Part shown: one piece after another, positions 8,429 through 15,443 of the stretch
Position numbering within the stretch: the stretch's first letter is position 1
Layout of the letters: each line of letters opens with the position of its first letter
DNA from: a virus
IMG/VR virus record: IMGVR_UViG_3300044675_002893
Coordinates: 1 to 45,618 of that record
DNA length: 45,618 bases
Strand: one strand, 5' to 3'
The notes under the pieces: generated by a model
The model's database searches: none
The model's input: the letters and a program-made list of their open reading frames with translations, nothing else
Told to the model about the DNA's origin: nothing
Position numbers and translations under genes: made by a program

Positions 8429-8638
8429 TTATCGAGCCTGCTTGATGCCGGCCTTCTCTGCCTTTTCAGAGATTTCCCCTGCAGCAAGCAGTCCGGCGTG
8501 AAGAATCTTGTAGGCCTCAACCATTGCGACCAGCAAAACGCGAGACACCTGAGTTTCTGGGGAGAGATCTTCCTCCCGACGAACCTCTGCCTTCTTCTTC
8601 GCGCTCTTCGTCTTCTTTGTTTTTGACCGGGACATCAT
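8429..8638 (-). CDS. Small helical protein with lysine-rich N-terminus
   Basis: This 69-residue frame begins at ATG 8638-8636 (a second ATG follows at once), about ten bases after GGAG. It has a Lys/Arg-rich start (SRSKTKKTKSAKKKAEVRR) and then a predicted helix containing VLLVAMVEAYKILHAGLLAAG. It shares its first 122 bases, in another frame, with the tail of the zinc-ribbon gene. The regular helical second half suggests this frame is a genuine protein. Function unknown. Confidence 0.6.
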   Translation of the reverse strand: MMSRSKTKKTKSAKKKAEVRREEDLSPETQVSRVLLVAMVEAYKILHAGLLAAGEISEKAEKAGIKQAR

Positions 8639-8780
8639 CGTTAACAATCTCCGTTGTTTGAAAACTAGTCATGCAGTTCATGCAGCGGCGTTTGCGAATC
8701 GTCATTGGGTGACCGCTGCCGCTGTAACTGATCCTCGTATCGAAGATCAACGTCTTCGAGTTGCAAGATGGACAGCGCAT
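8517..8780 (-). CDS. NrdR-like zinc-ribbon protein
   Basis: The first 50 of 87 residues carry a zinc ribbon: CPSC at 3-6, a strand-rich spacer with TIRKRRC and CMNC at 33-36, then TSFQTTE, much like the N-terminal ribbon of NrdR or Ogr-type regulators. There is no ATP-cone domain, so it is not a full NrdR. The last 37 residues are E/R/G/S-rich and overlap the next gene out of frame, so probably only the ribbon is functionally constrained. The start has TGAGGT five bases upstream. A nucleic-acid-binding or regulatory role is inferred. Confidence 0.7.
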   Translation of the reverse strand: MRCPSCNSKTLIFDTRISYSGSGHPMTIRKRRCMNCMTSFQTTEIVNDDVPVKNKEDEEREEEGRGSSGGRSLPRNSGVSRFAGRNG

Positions 8781-8788
8781 CAGTTACC

Positions 8789-9634
8789 TCAGAATGGAAC
8801 GCTTTGCCAGACTGGGCACCCGTGAGAGACGCTGCAGTAATTGGCACAGCGCTTGTACTCACCGCGGCGGCGAACCACTGAGTGCCCATTGCCTGCAGAA
8901 TCTGCTGCAGAGTTCGCCTCCATCTCGCTGCTGAACAGCTTGACGGCTGACTTCCTGCCCTCCTTCATCAGCGCCCACACGTCACTTGTCTTCCACCGCT
9001 CCTCGTCGGTGCAAGGCTCAGGACGCGCAGCCTGATGCAGCCTAACCCGCTCGTTCAGGAAGTTGTCCTGCTCTTCCGCCGTCCACAGAGGGACAGGGAT
9101 CACAGCAACCTGAGACTCCGGGTAGTCATCACCGGCAAGCGTCTTGCTCTGCACCCAGTCGCGGAAGATGGCAATGATCTGAATGTGGTTGACGTTGAAC
9201 CTGACATCGCCGGTCTCCGCCATCTGTCGACGGCACAGCGCGGCCAGTAGATTCAACTGTTGTTCCCACTCAGGCTTGCCCTTGCGCGACCACACTGACG
9301 TGACCTTGAAGTCCATCAGGGTGCCGGCTTCGAGGACGTCCATCTGTCCGCTGACAGACCAGCCCTCAACAGTTGTGAACAGTCGAGTCTCGACAACTGC
9401 GTCGGTTGTCCCCTCCGGGTAGGCTCGCTCAAGCACCGTGTGTACGGACTGCCCAAGCAGAGACCAGATCCGATCGGCGACATCCTCCTGCGGCTCGACA
9501 GTCTCCCGCAGTTTCCGCTGGAACGGCGGGGAGATCAGCTGAGTGACGCTGATGTCAGACTTGCCGCGGCTGTACCCATCGTTGGTGACAGCAGCGACAA
9601 TCGATCGCGGCAGGTTCAGTTTGTTTGTGAGCAT
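8789..9634 (-). CDS. PD-(D/E)XK nuclease family protein (RecB/Cas4-like)
   Basis: This 281-residue protein has the core of a RecB-type nuclease: H65 in SVHTVLE, D99 in GQMDVLE, and D108-F-K110 followed by a helix with WEQQLNLLAAL (the QxxxY/L-type motif IV). The C-terminus has a Cys cluster (RCANYCSVSHGCPVW), as in Fe-S-containing Cas4/AddB-like and phage exonuclease families, so a 5'-3' exonuclease role in recombination or replication is likely. It sits two genes after an SSB-like protein, a typical recombination pairing. The start follows GGGAAGG and overlaps the previous gene by 19 bases. Confidence 0.8.
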   Translation of the reverse strand: MLTNKLNLPRSIVAAVTNDGYSRGKSDISVTQLISPPFQRKLRETVEPQEDVADRIWSLLGQSVHTVLERAYPEGTTDAVVETRLFTTVEGWSVSGQMDVLEAGTLMDFKVTSVWSRKGKPEWEQQLNLLAALCRRQMAETGDVRFNVNHIQIIAIFRDWVQSKTLAGDDYPESQVAVIPVPLWTAEEQDNFLNERVRLHQAARPEPCTDEERWKTSDVWALMKEGRKSAVKLFSSEMEANSAADSAGNGHSVVRRRGEYKRCANYCSVSHGCPVWQSVPF

Positions 9635-10002
9635 TGGCCTTCCCTCACGAATGAAGATGCAACCAAGACACGTTGCGTACTGCCCGAAGAGATCCGCTTG
9701 CGTCTCCCGCTGTCAACGATCAGCCCCTTCTTGATCAAAGGGGCGAACCGTGGGGTGATGCTGTTGCTCTTGATGTCCGGCATCAACTGCACGACATCGT
9801 CTGCCGCACAGCCTGCCGAACCAAACGAACGGATCTTCTCGTAGACCATCTCCTCAAGACGGGCAGTACTGATCTTGGCGGCAGCGACATGGCTGGTGTC
9901 CGGATCTGACGATCTGGCCAGACCACGGCTGCCGAACAAGTCATTCGTCCTGAAGTCGAACAAGTCTTTCATGGCTTCCATAAACTTAGAAAGGGATGTC
10001 AT
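9616..10002 (-). CDS. Winged-helix DNA-binding protein
   Basis: The central part resembles a common phage HTH family: a conserved SSDPDTSHVAAAK segment, then a winged-helix pattern (LEEMVYEKIRSFGSAGCAADD, NSITPRFAPLIKKGLIVDSG). The 128-residue form starts at ATG 10002 with GAAGAG upstream and overlaps the SSB-like gene by 17 bases. Internal ATGs at 9981 and 9972 would give shorter proteins without the poorly conserved first residues. A regulatory or replication-accessory role is inferred only. Confidence 0.7.
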   Translation of the reverse strand: MTSLSKFMEAMKDLFDFRTNDLFGSRGLARSSDPDTSHVAAAKISTARLEEMVYEKIRSFGSAGCAADDVVQLMPDIKSNSITPRFAPLIKKGLIVDSGRRKRISSGSTQRVLVASSFVREGQCSQTN

Positions 10003-10618
10003 CGTTCAACTCTTCAACGCCACCGTTTGAGAGTTCAACGCGATCCTTTGTTGCGACGGCCCGTGAGTATTCAGGCGACTTCTGGATGGCTTCCTGCAGA
10101 CCCTTGGAGAGGGACGAGAAGGCAGCCGCATCGAAGTTGTCGAGAGAGAAGATCATGCTCTCGTTGACCTGCGGACTTGCCTTCATGCCCGGAAGCAGCG
10201 GCATGATCGATGCGATGTTCGCGTAGACCTTGCCGTTGTTGTTGGCGTGAACGATGTTGACCACGCAGGGCGCACCGATGATGTTCTTCATATCGAACCG
10301 CGCCTCTTCCTCCTTGGTGAACTGGCGACCGCGCCAACTCTCAAGGACAGAGCGAAGCTTGCTCTTCTCACCAATGCTTGCAGTGAACCGCTCGCTGACA
10401 GAGAACGGCTTGCCGGCCAACTTGCCGTCAGGGATCACAGCATCCGGCAGTTCCCAACTGATGAGAACCTTGCGCTGCTTCTTCTCGCTGCCCTTCCAGA
10501 CAGAAGTCTGGGTTCCAAGGTCGATGATCCGGTAGCACCGGGCCACATGCGAACCAGCCGGCGGGGGAGCAAAGTCACTACCACCGCCACTGTTGTTTGC
10601 TGAAACGATAAAACTCAT
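9986..10618 (-). CDS. Single-stranded-DNA-binding-like protein
   Basis: The product is 210 residues from the ATG at 10618, which has GAAGGAGG five bases upstream. It starts MSFIVSANNSGGG and has a beta-rich body (ARCYRIIDLGTQTSVWKG, KVLISWELPD, PCVVNIVHANNNGKVYANI) like phage SSB-like proteins. It ends LNDDIPF, matching the acidic C-terminal tip with which bacterial SSBs bind partner proteins. That makes a replication/recombination hub role likely. An in-frame ATG at 10705, with its own strong site (AGGGAGG), would add 29 acidic/helical residues. The position first in the leftward operon suits an early replication protein. Confidence 0.8.
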   Translation of the reverse strand: MSFIVSANNSGGGSDFAPPPAGSHVARCYRIIDLGTQTSVWKGSEKKQRKVLISWELPDAVIPDGKLAGKPFSVSERFTASIGEKSKLRSVLESWRGRQFTKEEEARFDMKNIIGAPCVVNIVHANNNGKVYANIASIMPLLPGMKASPQVNESMIFSLDNFDAAAFSSLSKGLQEAIQKSPEYSRAVATKDRVELSNGGVEELNDDIPF

Positions 10619-10732
10619 CTTCGCCTCCTTCTCGTGAAAAAACCTTTCGGCCATCGAGACCTGCTCGTGATAGGCCTGCAATCCGTCGTCTAGTTGGTCA
10701 TCCATTGGGTGCCTCCCTAGTGACTAGACGTG

Positions 10733-10762
10733 AGTGTACCCCCTGCCATTTGAACGTGTCAA
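10733..10762 (-). promoter_or_regulatory. Sigma70-like promoter of the leftward operon
   Basis: Read on the minus strand, TTGACA (10762-10757) is a perfect -35 box and TACACT (10738-10733) a 4/6 -10 box, separated by 18 bases. It points at the SSB-like gene, with about 30 bases to the upstream start codon at 10705. Confidence 0.65.
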
Positions 10763-10778
10763 CACCCCCGTGTACACT
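10750..10778 (+). promoter_or_regulatory. Sigma70-like promoter of the Cro-like gene
   Basis: TTGAAC (10750-10755) and TACACT (10773-10778) are spaced by 17 bases and point to the gene at 10805. The -35 box shares bases with the -35 region of the divergent promoter, so the two probably compete. Confidence 0.55.
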
Positions 10779-10804
10779 GCAGTCTGGACTCAAATGGAGG
10801 CTTT

Positions 10805-11104
10805 ATGACGCTGATCGAATACATCAAGGGATTGAACCTGCGCGAGCGCGAGGATCTGGGCCGGCTGGGCGGAACGACCGGGGCGTACATCACGTCCATG
10901 ATCTACCGCAACGCATCCACGACCTCCTTGGCCGTAGCCGTGGCTATGGACAAGCACAGCGGGGGCAAGCTGGACTTCCGAACGCTGATGAACCGGGCTG
11001 AGGACGTGGACTGGGACTACATCAAGTCTGCCCTGAACAGCCGCAACAAAATCATGTTTGTGACTGAGACGGTCGAGGCAAAAGAAAGCTTGACGGCTGC
11101 CTGA
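10805..11104 (+). CDS. Cro/YdaS-like helix-turn-helix regulator
   Basis: This 99-residue protein has the layout of small Cro-like or YdaS-like repressors: helix LREREDLGRLGG, then TTGAYITSMIYRN as the HTH, then SLAVAVAMDKHSGGKLDFRTLM. The remaining C-terminal 40 residues are acidic and not recognised. The ATG at 10805 follows GGAGG by a few bases. It is divergent from the leftward operon across a region full of inverted repeats, so it most likely represses one or both promoters and acts as an early gene-expression switch. No cI-like partner is seen in the window. Confidence 0.7.
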   Translation: MTLIEYIKGLNLREREDLGRLGGTTGAYITSMIYRNASTTSLAVAVAMDKHSGGKLDFRTLMNRAEDVDWDYIKSALNSRNKIMFVTETVEAKESLTAA

Positions 11105-11345
11105 CCTGCTAGTAAAAAGGCAACCCCCGCGCATCGTCGGTGACAACGACAGGGTGCGCGGGGTTATACCGGTACTGTGGGATAGCTTGAAACACCGGGC
11201 GGGGCGGCGAGGCTAGCACCCCAGAGCGACAAGGCTGGCGGGTCATGCGACCGACGGGTCAGCGTGTGAAGGCAGATCTAGGATGGGCTAGGTCTGCTCA
11301 CTCAGGGTCAGATCACGAGGCCTCAGTAGTATCCTTCTGGCCTCA
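11105..11345 (+). other. Gene-free structured region with several stem-loops
   Basis: No credible gene lies here. Visible inverted repeats: AACCCCCGCGCA (11122-11133) with TGCGCGGGGTT (11155-11165), having an inner GTCG/CGAC stem; GCAGATCTA (11272-11280) with TAGGTCTGC (11289-11297), one G-U pair; and GAGGCC (11317-11322) with GGCCTC (11339-11344). The first is followed by a five-T run only when read on the minus strand, so it is not a good terminator for the repressor gene. The stretch may be a small RNA or a structured leader; the strand is not settled. Confidence 0.4.
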
Positions 11346-11371
11346 TACTCAAAAAGAATTCAAACAGAGTA

Positions 11372-11399
11372 TTGACACCTGTTGAACCTTCCGTGTAAC
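11372..11399 (+). promoter_or_regulatory. Sigma70-like promoter of the replication operon
   Basis: TTGACA (11372-11377) and TGTAAC (11394-11399) with 16 bases between them precede the first gene of the rightward operon at 11420. The context TTGACACCTGTTGAAC resembles the divergent promoter region at 10750, so shared repression is possible. Confidence 0.55.
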
Positions 11400-11419
11400 T
11401 TCTCGATCGAGGAGGACGC

Positions 11420-11851
11420 ATGGAACTCAATCACTTCCCGATCAAGATTTCGGTCAACCGCGATGCGCGGGTGGCTTGTGTCACGCAGATCGTCCCGAAC
11501 GGGGAACCGCAGAAGCTTTTCATCCACGCCGATCAGGCTCTGGATATCGCTGACTTCCTGAGCAAGGAGTTCAAGCGCAGGGGCAAAGGCGTACCTGAAG
11601 GGGCGGACGCAGACTTTGAGCGGTTCTGGTCTGCCTACCCTGTCAAGACATCCAAGGCTGGTGCGCTGTCCTCTTGGAAGCGCAGCCATGCCAACAAGCA
11701 CGTTGAAAAGATCCTCGCCCATGTCGAAGCGATGAAGGCCAGCGACCAGTGGAAGCGCGGATTCATTCCGCATGCGACCACGTACCTGAACCAGCGTCGG
11801 TACGAGGACGAGCAGAAGCAGGCTGAGAACCCTTGGGACAATGCAATATGA
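11420..11851 (+). CDS. Replication-initiation/helicase-loader-like protein
   Basis: This 143-residue protein has, from about residue 65, the C-terminal pattern of phage replisome organiser or loader proteins: FERFWSAYPVKTSKAGALSSW, a helix, then WKRGFIPHATTYLNQRRYEDE. The N-terminal 50 residues are strand-rich and not recognised. The start has GAGGAGG five bases upstream. As first gene of an operon that also carries a DnaB-type helicase, it may recruit the helicase; the full-length family members usually also have a DNA-binding domain, which is not evident here. Confidence 0.6.
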   Translation: MELNHFPIKISVNRDARVACVTQIVPNGEPQKLFIHADQALDIADFLSKEFKRRGKGVPEGADADFERFWSAYPVKTSKAGALSSWKRSHANKHVEKILAHVEAMKASDQWKRGFIPHATTYLNQRRYEDEQKQAENPWDNAI

Positions 11852-12045
11852 AATTCCAAAAGGTCGCGCTCACGTACGATCAGTACAAGATCCTGCTTGA
11901 CCGCAAGCAAAAGGCGAATGGCCGAAGCGTGAAGTACCGCGACTTGATCAAGCAGTGGGGTGTTCCGCACTACCACCTATCAACCGCCGTGTACCGCGGC
12001 ATCAAGCAATACGACTACAGGATTTGGAAGGAGGAGCAAACATGA
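11848..12045 (+). CDS. Small basic protein, possible helix-turn-helix
   Basis: The ATG at 11848 overlaps the previous stop as ATGA, so translation is probably coupled; no separate ribosome-binding site is visible. The 65-residue product is basic, with a helical stretch (TYDQYKILLDRKQKANG) followed by VKYRDLIKQWGVPHYHLSTAVYRG, which has the spacing of a helix-turn-helix. I do not recognise the family. Confidence 0.65.
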   Translation: MKFQKVALTYDQYKILLDRKQKANGRSVKYRDLIKQWGVPHYHLSTAVYRGIKQYDYRIWKEEQT

Positions 12046-12218
12046 AACTCTATGACGTACCGCGAAACAGCCGGATCTCTTTGGTCACAGGCAAGGAACT
12101 AAACTTCAAGCGCATCGACGGGATGTATTCCTACTGCACGGACGATGAGGGCAACGTTTGGCACATTCCCGCAACGACTGAGGTGTTGTTGCTGCCAAAA
12201 CAGGAGCAACCGCGATGA
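12042..12218 (+). CDS. Small hypothetical protein
   Basis: This 58-residue frame starts at ATG 12042 with GGAGGAG nine to ten bases upstream and overlaps the previous stop by four bases. The product is mostly beta by composition (SRISLVTGKELNFKRIDGMY, NVWHIPATTEVLLL). Short phage proteins of this form occur in early operons; function unknown. Confidence 0.65.
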   Translation: MKLYDVPRNSRISLVTGKELNFKRIDGMYSYCTDDEGNVWHIPATTEVLLLPKQEQPR

Positions 12219-12424
12219 CCGAATTACAGCTAGGCGACATTGTGCAGATCAATCCGTCGGTGGATGGGTTTGGCGGGTGTCTGGCAGTGGTAAACGAAAT
12301 AAAGAGCGATGACCGTCTTATGGTGTATGTGCAAAACGCAGGGCAACAGGGCCAAGCGTATATCTACTTGAACAAGGACAAGTACGAACCAACAGGTGGC
12401 CGTGCTGTATGGGTGGTGTCATGA
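12215..12424 (+). CDS. Conserved phage hypothetical protein
   Basis: This 69-residue protein (ATGA overlap with the previous gene) starts MTELQLGDIVQINPSVDGFGGCLAVV and ends EPTGGRAVWVVS. It matches a small beta-rich family frequent in phages of Gram-negative hosts (GDxVQ...FGGCxxVV...GRAVWV). Function unknown. Confidence 0.75.
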   Translation: MTELQLGDIVQINPSVDGFGGCLAVVNEIKSDDRLMVYVQNAGQQGQAYIYLNKDKYEPTGGRAVWVVS

Positions 12425-12651
12425 CCCGCGACGACATCATCCGCATGGCGAAAGAGGCGGGGCTAACGCAGAAACCTTTTTGCCGATGGGGTGGCTACTC
12501 GGATGACCTTATGCGCTTCGCCGCCCTCGTTGCCGCCCATGAGCGCGAGGCGTGTGCGAGGGTGTGTGAGGCGCGGCACATGGGCGACAACAACCGGGAA
12601 GATGCAGAGGCGAGGCGTTGCGCCGCCGCGATTCGGGCGAGGGGTGGGTGA
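12421..12651 (+). CDS. Conserved phage hypothetical protein
   Basis: This 76-residue frame starts at ATG 12421, overlapping the previous stop as ATGA. It begins MTRDDIIRMAKEAGL and contains LMRFAALVAAHEREACARVCE, a helical signature I recognise from many phage genomes, then an A/R-rich end. The next gene starts immediately after its TGA. Function unknown. Confidence 0.75.
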   Translation: MTRDDIIRMAKEAGLTQKPFCRWGGYSDDLMRFAALVAAHEREACARVCEARHMGDNNREDAEARRCAAAIRARGG

Positions 12652-13110
12652 ATGAAACTCCCGCAGAACGCAGATCGAATCCTGAGTGTGCGCATGAAGG
12701 GCTTGATATACAACGACACGCTTATCGTTTCGTTCTACGACAAGCCGCGCATCTCGTACGACCCGGTGGTGTACGCGAGGCCGGAGGAGACATACGACTG
12801 GCGCTTTGCTGCTCGCATGACAACGTGCATCGTTTGCCCGATTGGCATGTCGAGTTTCGAGCGCCATGCAATTGAACTACTCAAGCATGTTGCTAGGCCT
12901 CTGCTTTACTATCACCCGGATGCTGAGCAGGGCGGCTCGCTGTACTACTTCCCGACAGCGGATTCCATCGATGCATGGGTACAGGGGAAGATAGCCAAGA
13001 CTCAATGGAAGTGGGCCTTGGACAACGAGTACTGGATGGATTTCCAAAACAATCAATTCCAAAAATTCTTATCGGAAGTCGCCTGTGAAACTGATCCCAG
13101 ATACCATTAA
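12652..13110 (+). CDS. Hypothetical protein
   Basis: This 152-residue protein directly follows the preceding stop. It is rich in aromatic residues (WRFAARM, LLYYHPDAEQGG, LYYFPTADSIDAWVQG) and has a short Cys pair (TTCIVCPIG). It shows no domain I recognise. It overlaps the helicase gene by 26 bases in another frame, so the two are translated together. Confidence 0.65.
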   Translation: MKLPQNADRILSVRMKGLIYNDTLIVSFYDKPRISYDPVVYARPEETYDWRFAARMTTCIVCPIGMSSFERHAIELLKHVARPLLYYHPDAEQGGSLYYFPTADSIDAWVQGKIAKTQWKWALDNEYWMDFQNNQFQKFLSEVACETDPRYH

Positions 13111-14071
13111 CTTCAAAGAGTACCTAGACTACGCTGAAGGCAGCGAGAAGGTAGTCCCTGCTTCAAAGTTCCTTGATGCAGTCATCGACCGGATACACGG
13201 CGAGAGCGCGAACAACTCTCCCGTCACGCCGTGGCAGCGCATCGGAGACAACTTTCAGATGCGCCCCGGCGAGGTCACTCTGTGGGCCGGCATCAATGGA
13301 CACGGCAAGACCTTGGTGACCAGTCAGGTCGCGCTGCATCTTATGGTGCAGAACAAGAAGGTCTGCATCGCGTCATTCGAGATGAAGGCTGAGGCCACGA
13401 TGGCTCGCATGGTCAAGCAGTCTGCCGCGAACGGCTTGCCGCAGCATGATTACATCCGCCGCTTCCATCTATGGACTGACGACCTGCTGTGGATCTACGA
13501 CCAGCAAGGCATCGTCGACCCGGACACACTGCGCGGCGTCATGCTGTATGCGAGAAACAAACTTGGCATCGATCACTTTTTCATCGACTCAATGATGAAG
13601 GTCGTGCGCGGAGACGATGACTACAACGGCCAGAAGGACTTCGTGAACAGCGTGTGCGCGATCGCTCAGGACACCGGCATGCACGTCCACTTGATCGCCC
13701 ACGTACGCAAACGTGAAGACGAGTTCAGCATGCCGAACAAGTTCGACGTGAAGGGCAGCGGCTCGATCACTGACTTGGTCGACAACGTCTGCATCGTGTG
13801 GCGCAACCGCTCTAAGGAGCGAAAGCTGATGGACAAACAACTGTCGGCTGTTGAGATGGAGGACACGAAGAAGTTGCCTGATTGCGTTTTGCAGTGGGGC
13901 AAGCAGCGTCACTTCGAGTGGGAGGGAAAGGCTGCGCTGTGGCTGACTCAGGGGGCGCAGAGTTTCTCTGACCAGCAGGGCGCATCGCCTTATCGGTGGG
14001 AGCCGCCTGCTCGTGTCAAACCAATGCCGTCACTGATCGTTGAGGATCTTGGCGATGAAGTATTCGACTGA
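13085..14071 (+). CDS. DnaB-type replicative helicase (SF4, RecA fold)
   Basis: This 328-residue protein contains only the RecA-like motor domain. Walker A is GINGHGKT (residues 69-76) and Walker B is FFIDS with D168. The conserved LIAHVRK (motif H3) and KGSGSITDLVDNVCIVWRNR (arginine-finger region) place it with DnaB/Twinkle/T7 gp4-type helicases. The N-terminal helicase-loading or primase domain is missing; about 35 residues precede the core. It would unwind DNA at the phage fork, perhaps using the host primase and the loader-like product at 11420. The GTG start has only a weak upstream GGAAG. Confidence 0.85.
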   Translation: MKLIPDTINFKEYLDYAEGSEKVVPASKFLDAVIDRIHGESANNSPVTPWQRIGDNFQMRPGEVTLWAGINGHGKTLVTSQVALHLMVQNKKVCIASFEMKAEATMARMVKQSAANGLPQHDYIRRFHLWTDDLLWIYDQQGIVDPDTLRGVMLYARNKLGIDHFFIDSMMKVVRGDDDYNGQKDFVNSVCAIAQDTGMHVHLIAHVRKREDEFSMPNKFDVKGSGSITDLVDNVCIVWRNRSKERKLMDKQLSAVEMEDTKKLPDCVLQWGKQRHFEWEGKAALWLTQGAQSFSDQQGASPYRWEPPARVKPMPSLIVEDLGDEVFD

Positions 14072-14327
14072 GCAGGTCGCGGCGCTGAAGGCCGCAAGAC
14101 AGAACAACCCGGACATCGCTGAGTTTACCGACGCAGTCAGGCATGTATTCCCGTCGGCAAAACTTGCACGACTTGAGTCGGCTGAGATTACAGTCGGCGA
14201 GGTGTGGCCTGAAGGCGTATCGGGCGCGGAGTATCGCGCCGGGTTCTACATTGAAGAGCCGAAGGTTAAGAAGGGCAAAAAGCTAACAGCAAAACAGTTG
14301 GTGAGACAGTCGACAAGATACAAGTGA
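14055..14327 (+). CDS. Hypothetical protein
   Basis: This 90-residue protein starts at ATG 14055, about nine bases after GAGGA, and overlaps the helicase gene by 17 bases. The N-terminal 40 residues are helical (TEQVAALKAARQNNPDI), the middle is strand-like (EITVGEVWPEGVSGAEYRAG) and the C-terminus is Lys-rich. Not recognised. Confidence 0.65.
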   Translation: MKYSTEQVAALKAARQNNPDIAEFTDAVRHVFPSAKLARLESAEITVGEVWPEGVSGAEYRAGFYIEEPKVKKGKKLTAKQLVRQSTRYK

Positions 14328-14336
14328 GGAGGATGT

Positions 14337-14774
14337 ATGGACGAGACTCAGGTTGTGTTTCATGGGGAGATCATGCTGCTTGGCTGGGCAGACAGCAGCA
14401 CACGGGGCAGGACGGTGACGTTCCTGCTGGCTGAGGATTCAGACTCGCACCCGTTCAAGGACTTCACGATCAAGGCCGGCAAGCGATCGGGCCAGCGCTT
14501 CATGTGCGCACTGGCAGAGATCGGAGATGACGAGCAGCCGGTCAGGCAGGAACAGCGCAACTCACAGTTGGCTTATCTGTGGTGCAACGATCCCGACTTC
14601 CTGTTCTGGGCGAAGGCCAACGACGCAGGCGAGGCTCGTGAGCGAATGCTCAAGGCCTGTGGAGTGAACAGCCGCGGACAGTTGGATACAGGCGATGCGG
14701 CTGTTGCCTTCGAGCAGAAGATTAAGAAGCCGTACATCAAGTGGCGCAGCGAGAAGAACGCCGTCTCGCTATGA
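14337..14774 (+). CDS. Conserved phage hypothetical protein
   Basis: This 145-residue protein follows an excellent site (GAGGAGG) and starts MDETQVVFHGEIMLLGWADSS. The segments RSGQRFMCALAEIGDDEQPV and WCNDPDFLFWAKANDAGEA are familiar from many phage early regions, where the family has no assigned function. It sits between the helicase and recombination genes and overlaps the next by ATGA. Confidence 0.7.
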   Translation: MDETQVVFHGEIMLLGWADSSTRGRTVTFLLAEDSDSHPFKDFTIKAGKRSGQRFMCALAEIGDDEQPVRQEQRNSQLAYLWCNDPDFLFWAKANDAGEARERMLKACGVNSRGQLDTGDAAVAFEQKIKKPYIKWRSEKNAVSL

Positions 14775-15073
14775 CCTACCGGAATCGAAGGCTGCTCGAT
14801 GTAGCGCGTTACGCCACAGAGTGCATGATGTGCGACAGACACAACTGCGGAACAGTTGTTGCGGCACACAGCAATCAGCAACGTGATGGCAAGGGCATCG
14901 GGCACAAGGCTGCCGACTATCGTGTCGCCTTCCTGTGCTACGACTGCCACATGGAAATCGACCAGCGCAATCGCATGACGAGGACCGAAAAGCTTGAGCA
15001 GTGGGAGGCCGCGCATCGGAAGACGATCGGCTGGCTGTTCGATAACGGTTATCTGGATGTAAGGCGTGAGTAG
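14771..15073 (+). CDS. HNH-type nuclease family protein, DUF1364/Rap-like
   Basis: The 100-residue product has a zinc-dependent HNH-like core: C18 and C21, H33 in VAAHSN, then C56, C59 and H60 in FLCYDCHMEID. The order CxxC, AAHS, GKGxGxKA, CxxCHxEID matches DUF1364, related to lambda Rap (NinG), a Holliday-junction/D-loop endonuclease. A recombination role fits the Hjc-like gene two positions downstream. The ATG at 14771 overlaps the previous stop. Confidence 0.75.
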   Translation: MTYRNRRLLDVARYATECMMCDRHNCGTVVAAHSNQQRDGKGIGHKAADYRVAFLCYDCHMEIDQRNRMTRTEKLEQWEAAHRKTIGWLFDNGYLDVRRE

Positions 15074-15443
15074 AAAGCGATGCCCGATATGCGGGATGGA
15101 GAACAACGGAGGGATACCCCACTCCTACCATAATCTGCAGAAGCGCAGAGGCATAGACATCGACAACGTTTTCGTCGACCACTACTCGTCAGTCAGGGTG
15201 GCAATGAATGTCGCCAACGCAATGATCGATGGGTTAGCAGAATACGAGAGGAGGAAGAAAGATGGGAAAGAGGCAACGCCAACGAGGCGCAGAGACAGAG
15301 CGCGAAGTCGCAAACTTTCTAAGCGAACAACTTGGGATGGAGATCAAACGCAAACTGGGGCAGGCGAGGGATTCGGGGGAAGATATAAGCGTCTATCCCT
15401 ACCGCATCGAGGTGAAGCGAAGAAAGAAACTGGCGGTGACTGA
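15066..15443 (+). CDS. Small zinc-knuckle-like protein with overlapping tail
   Basis: The frame starts at GTG 15066, overlapping the previous stop, and gives 125 residues. The first 65 look like a protein: CPICGMENN, then a helix (VRVAMNVANAMIDGLAEYERRKK). The last 60 residues are R/K/G/T-rich and overlap, out of frame, the start of the Hjc-like gene from 15262. The single CxxC pair may bind zinc as a dimer. The functional part is probably the N-terminal half. Confidence 0.55.
   Translation: MSRKRCPICGMENNGGIPHSYHNLQKRRGIDIDNVFVDHYSSVRVAMNVANAMIDGLAEYERRKKDGKEATPTRRRDRARSRKLSKRTTWDGDQTQTGAGEGFGGRYKRLSLPHRGEAKKETGGD

Larger units (their letters stand above)
10733..10797. promoter_or_regulatory. 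Candidate operator: nested inverted repeats between divergent promoters
   Basis: Three inverted repeats lie around the promoters: AGTGTAC (10733-10739) with GTACACT (10772-10778), covering both -10 boxes; TTGA with TCAA within 10750-10762, covering both -35 boxes; and CCATTTGA (10746-10753) with TCAAATGG (10790-10797). Next to a Cro-like gene they are natural repressor sites. Binding by that protein is inferred. Confidence 0.5.

Noticed and set aside
11122-11165. Hairpin after the Cro-like gene as its terminator
   Set aside because: On the plus strand no U-run follows; the T-run is only present for minus-strand transcription, where no gene reads in.
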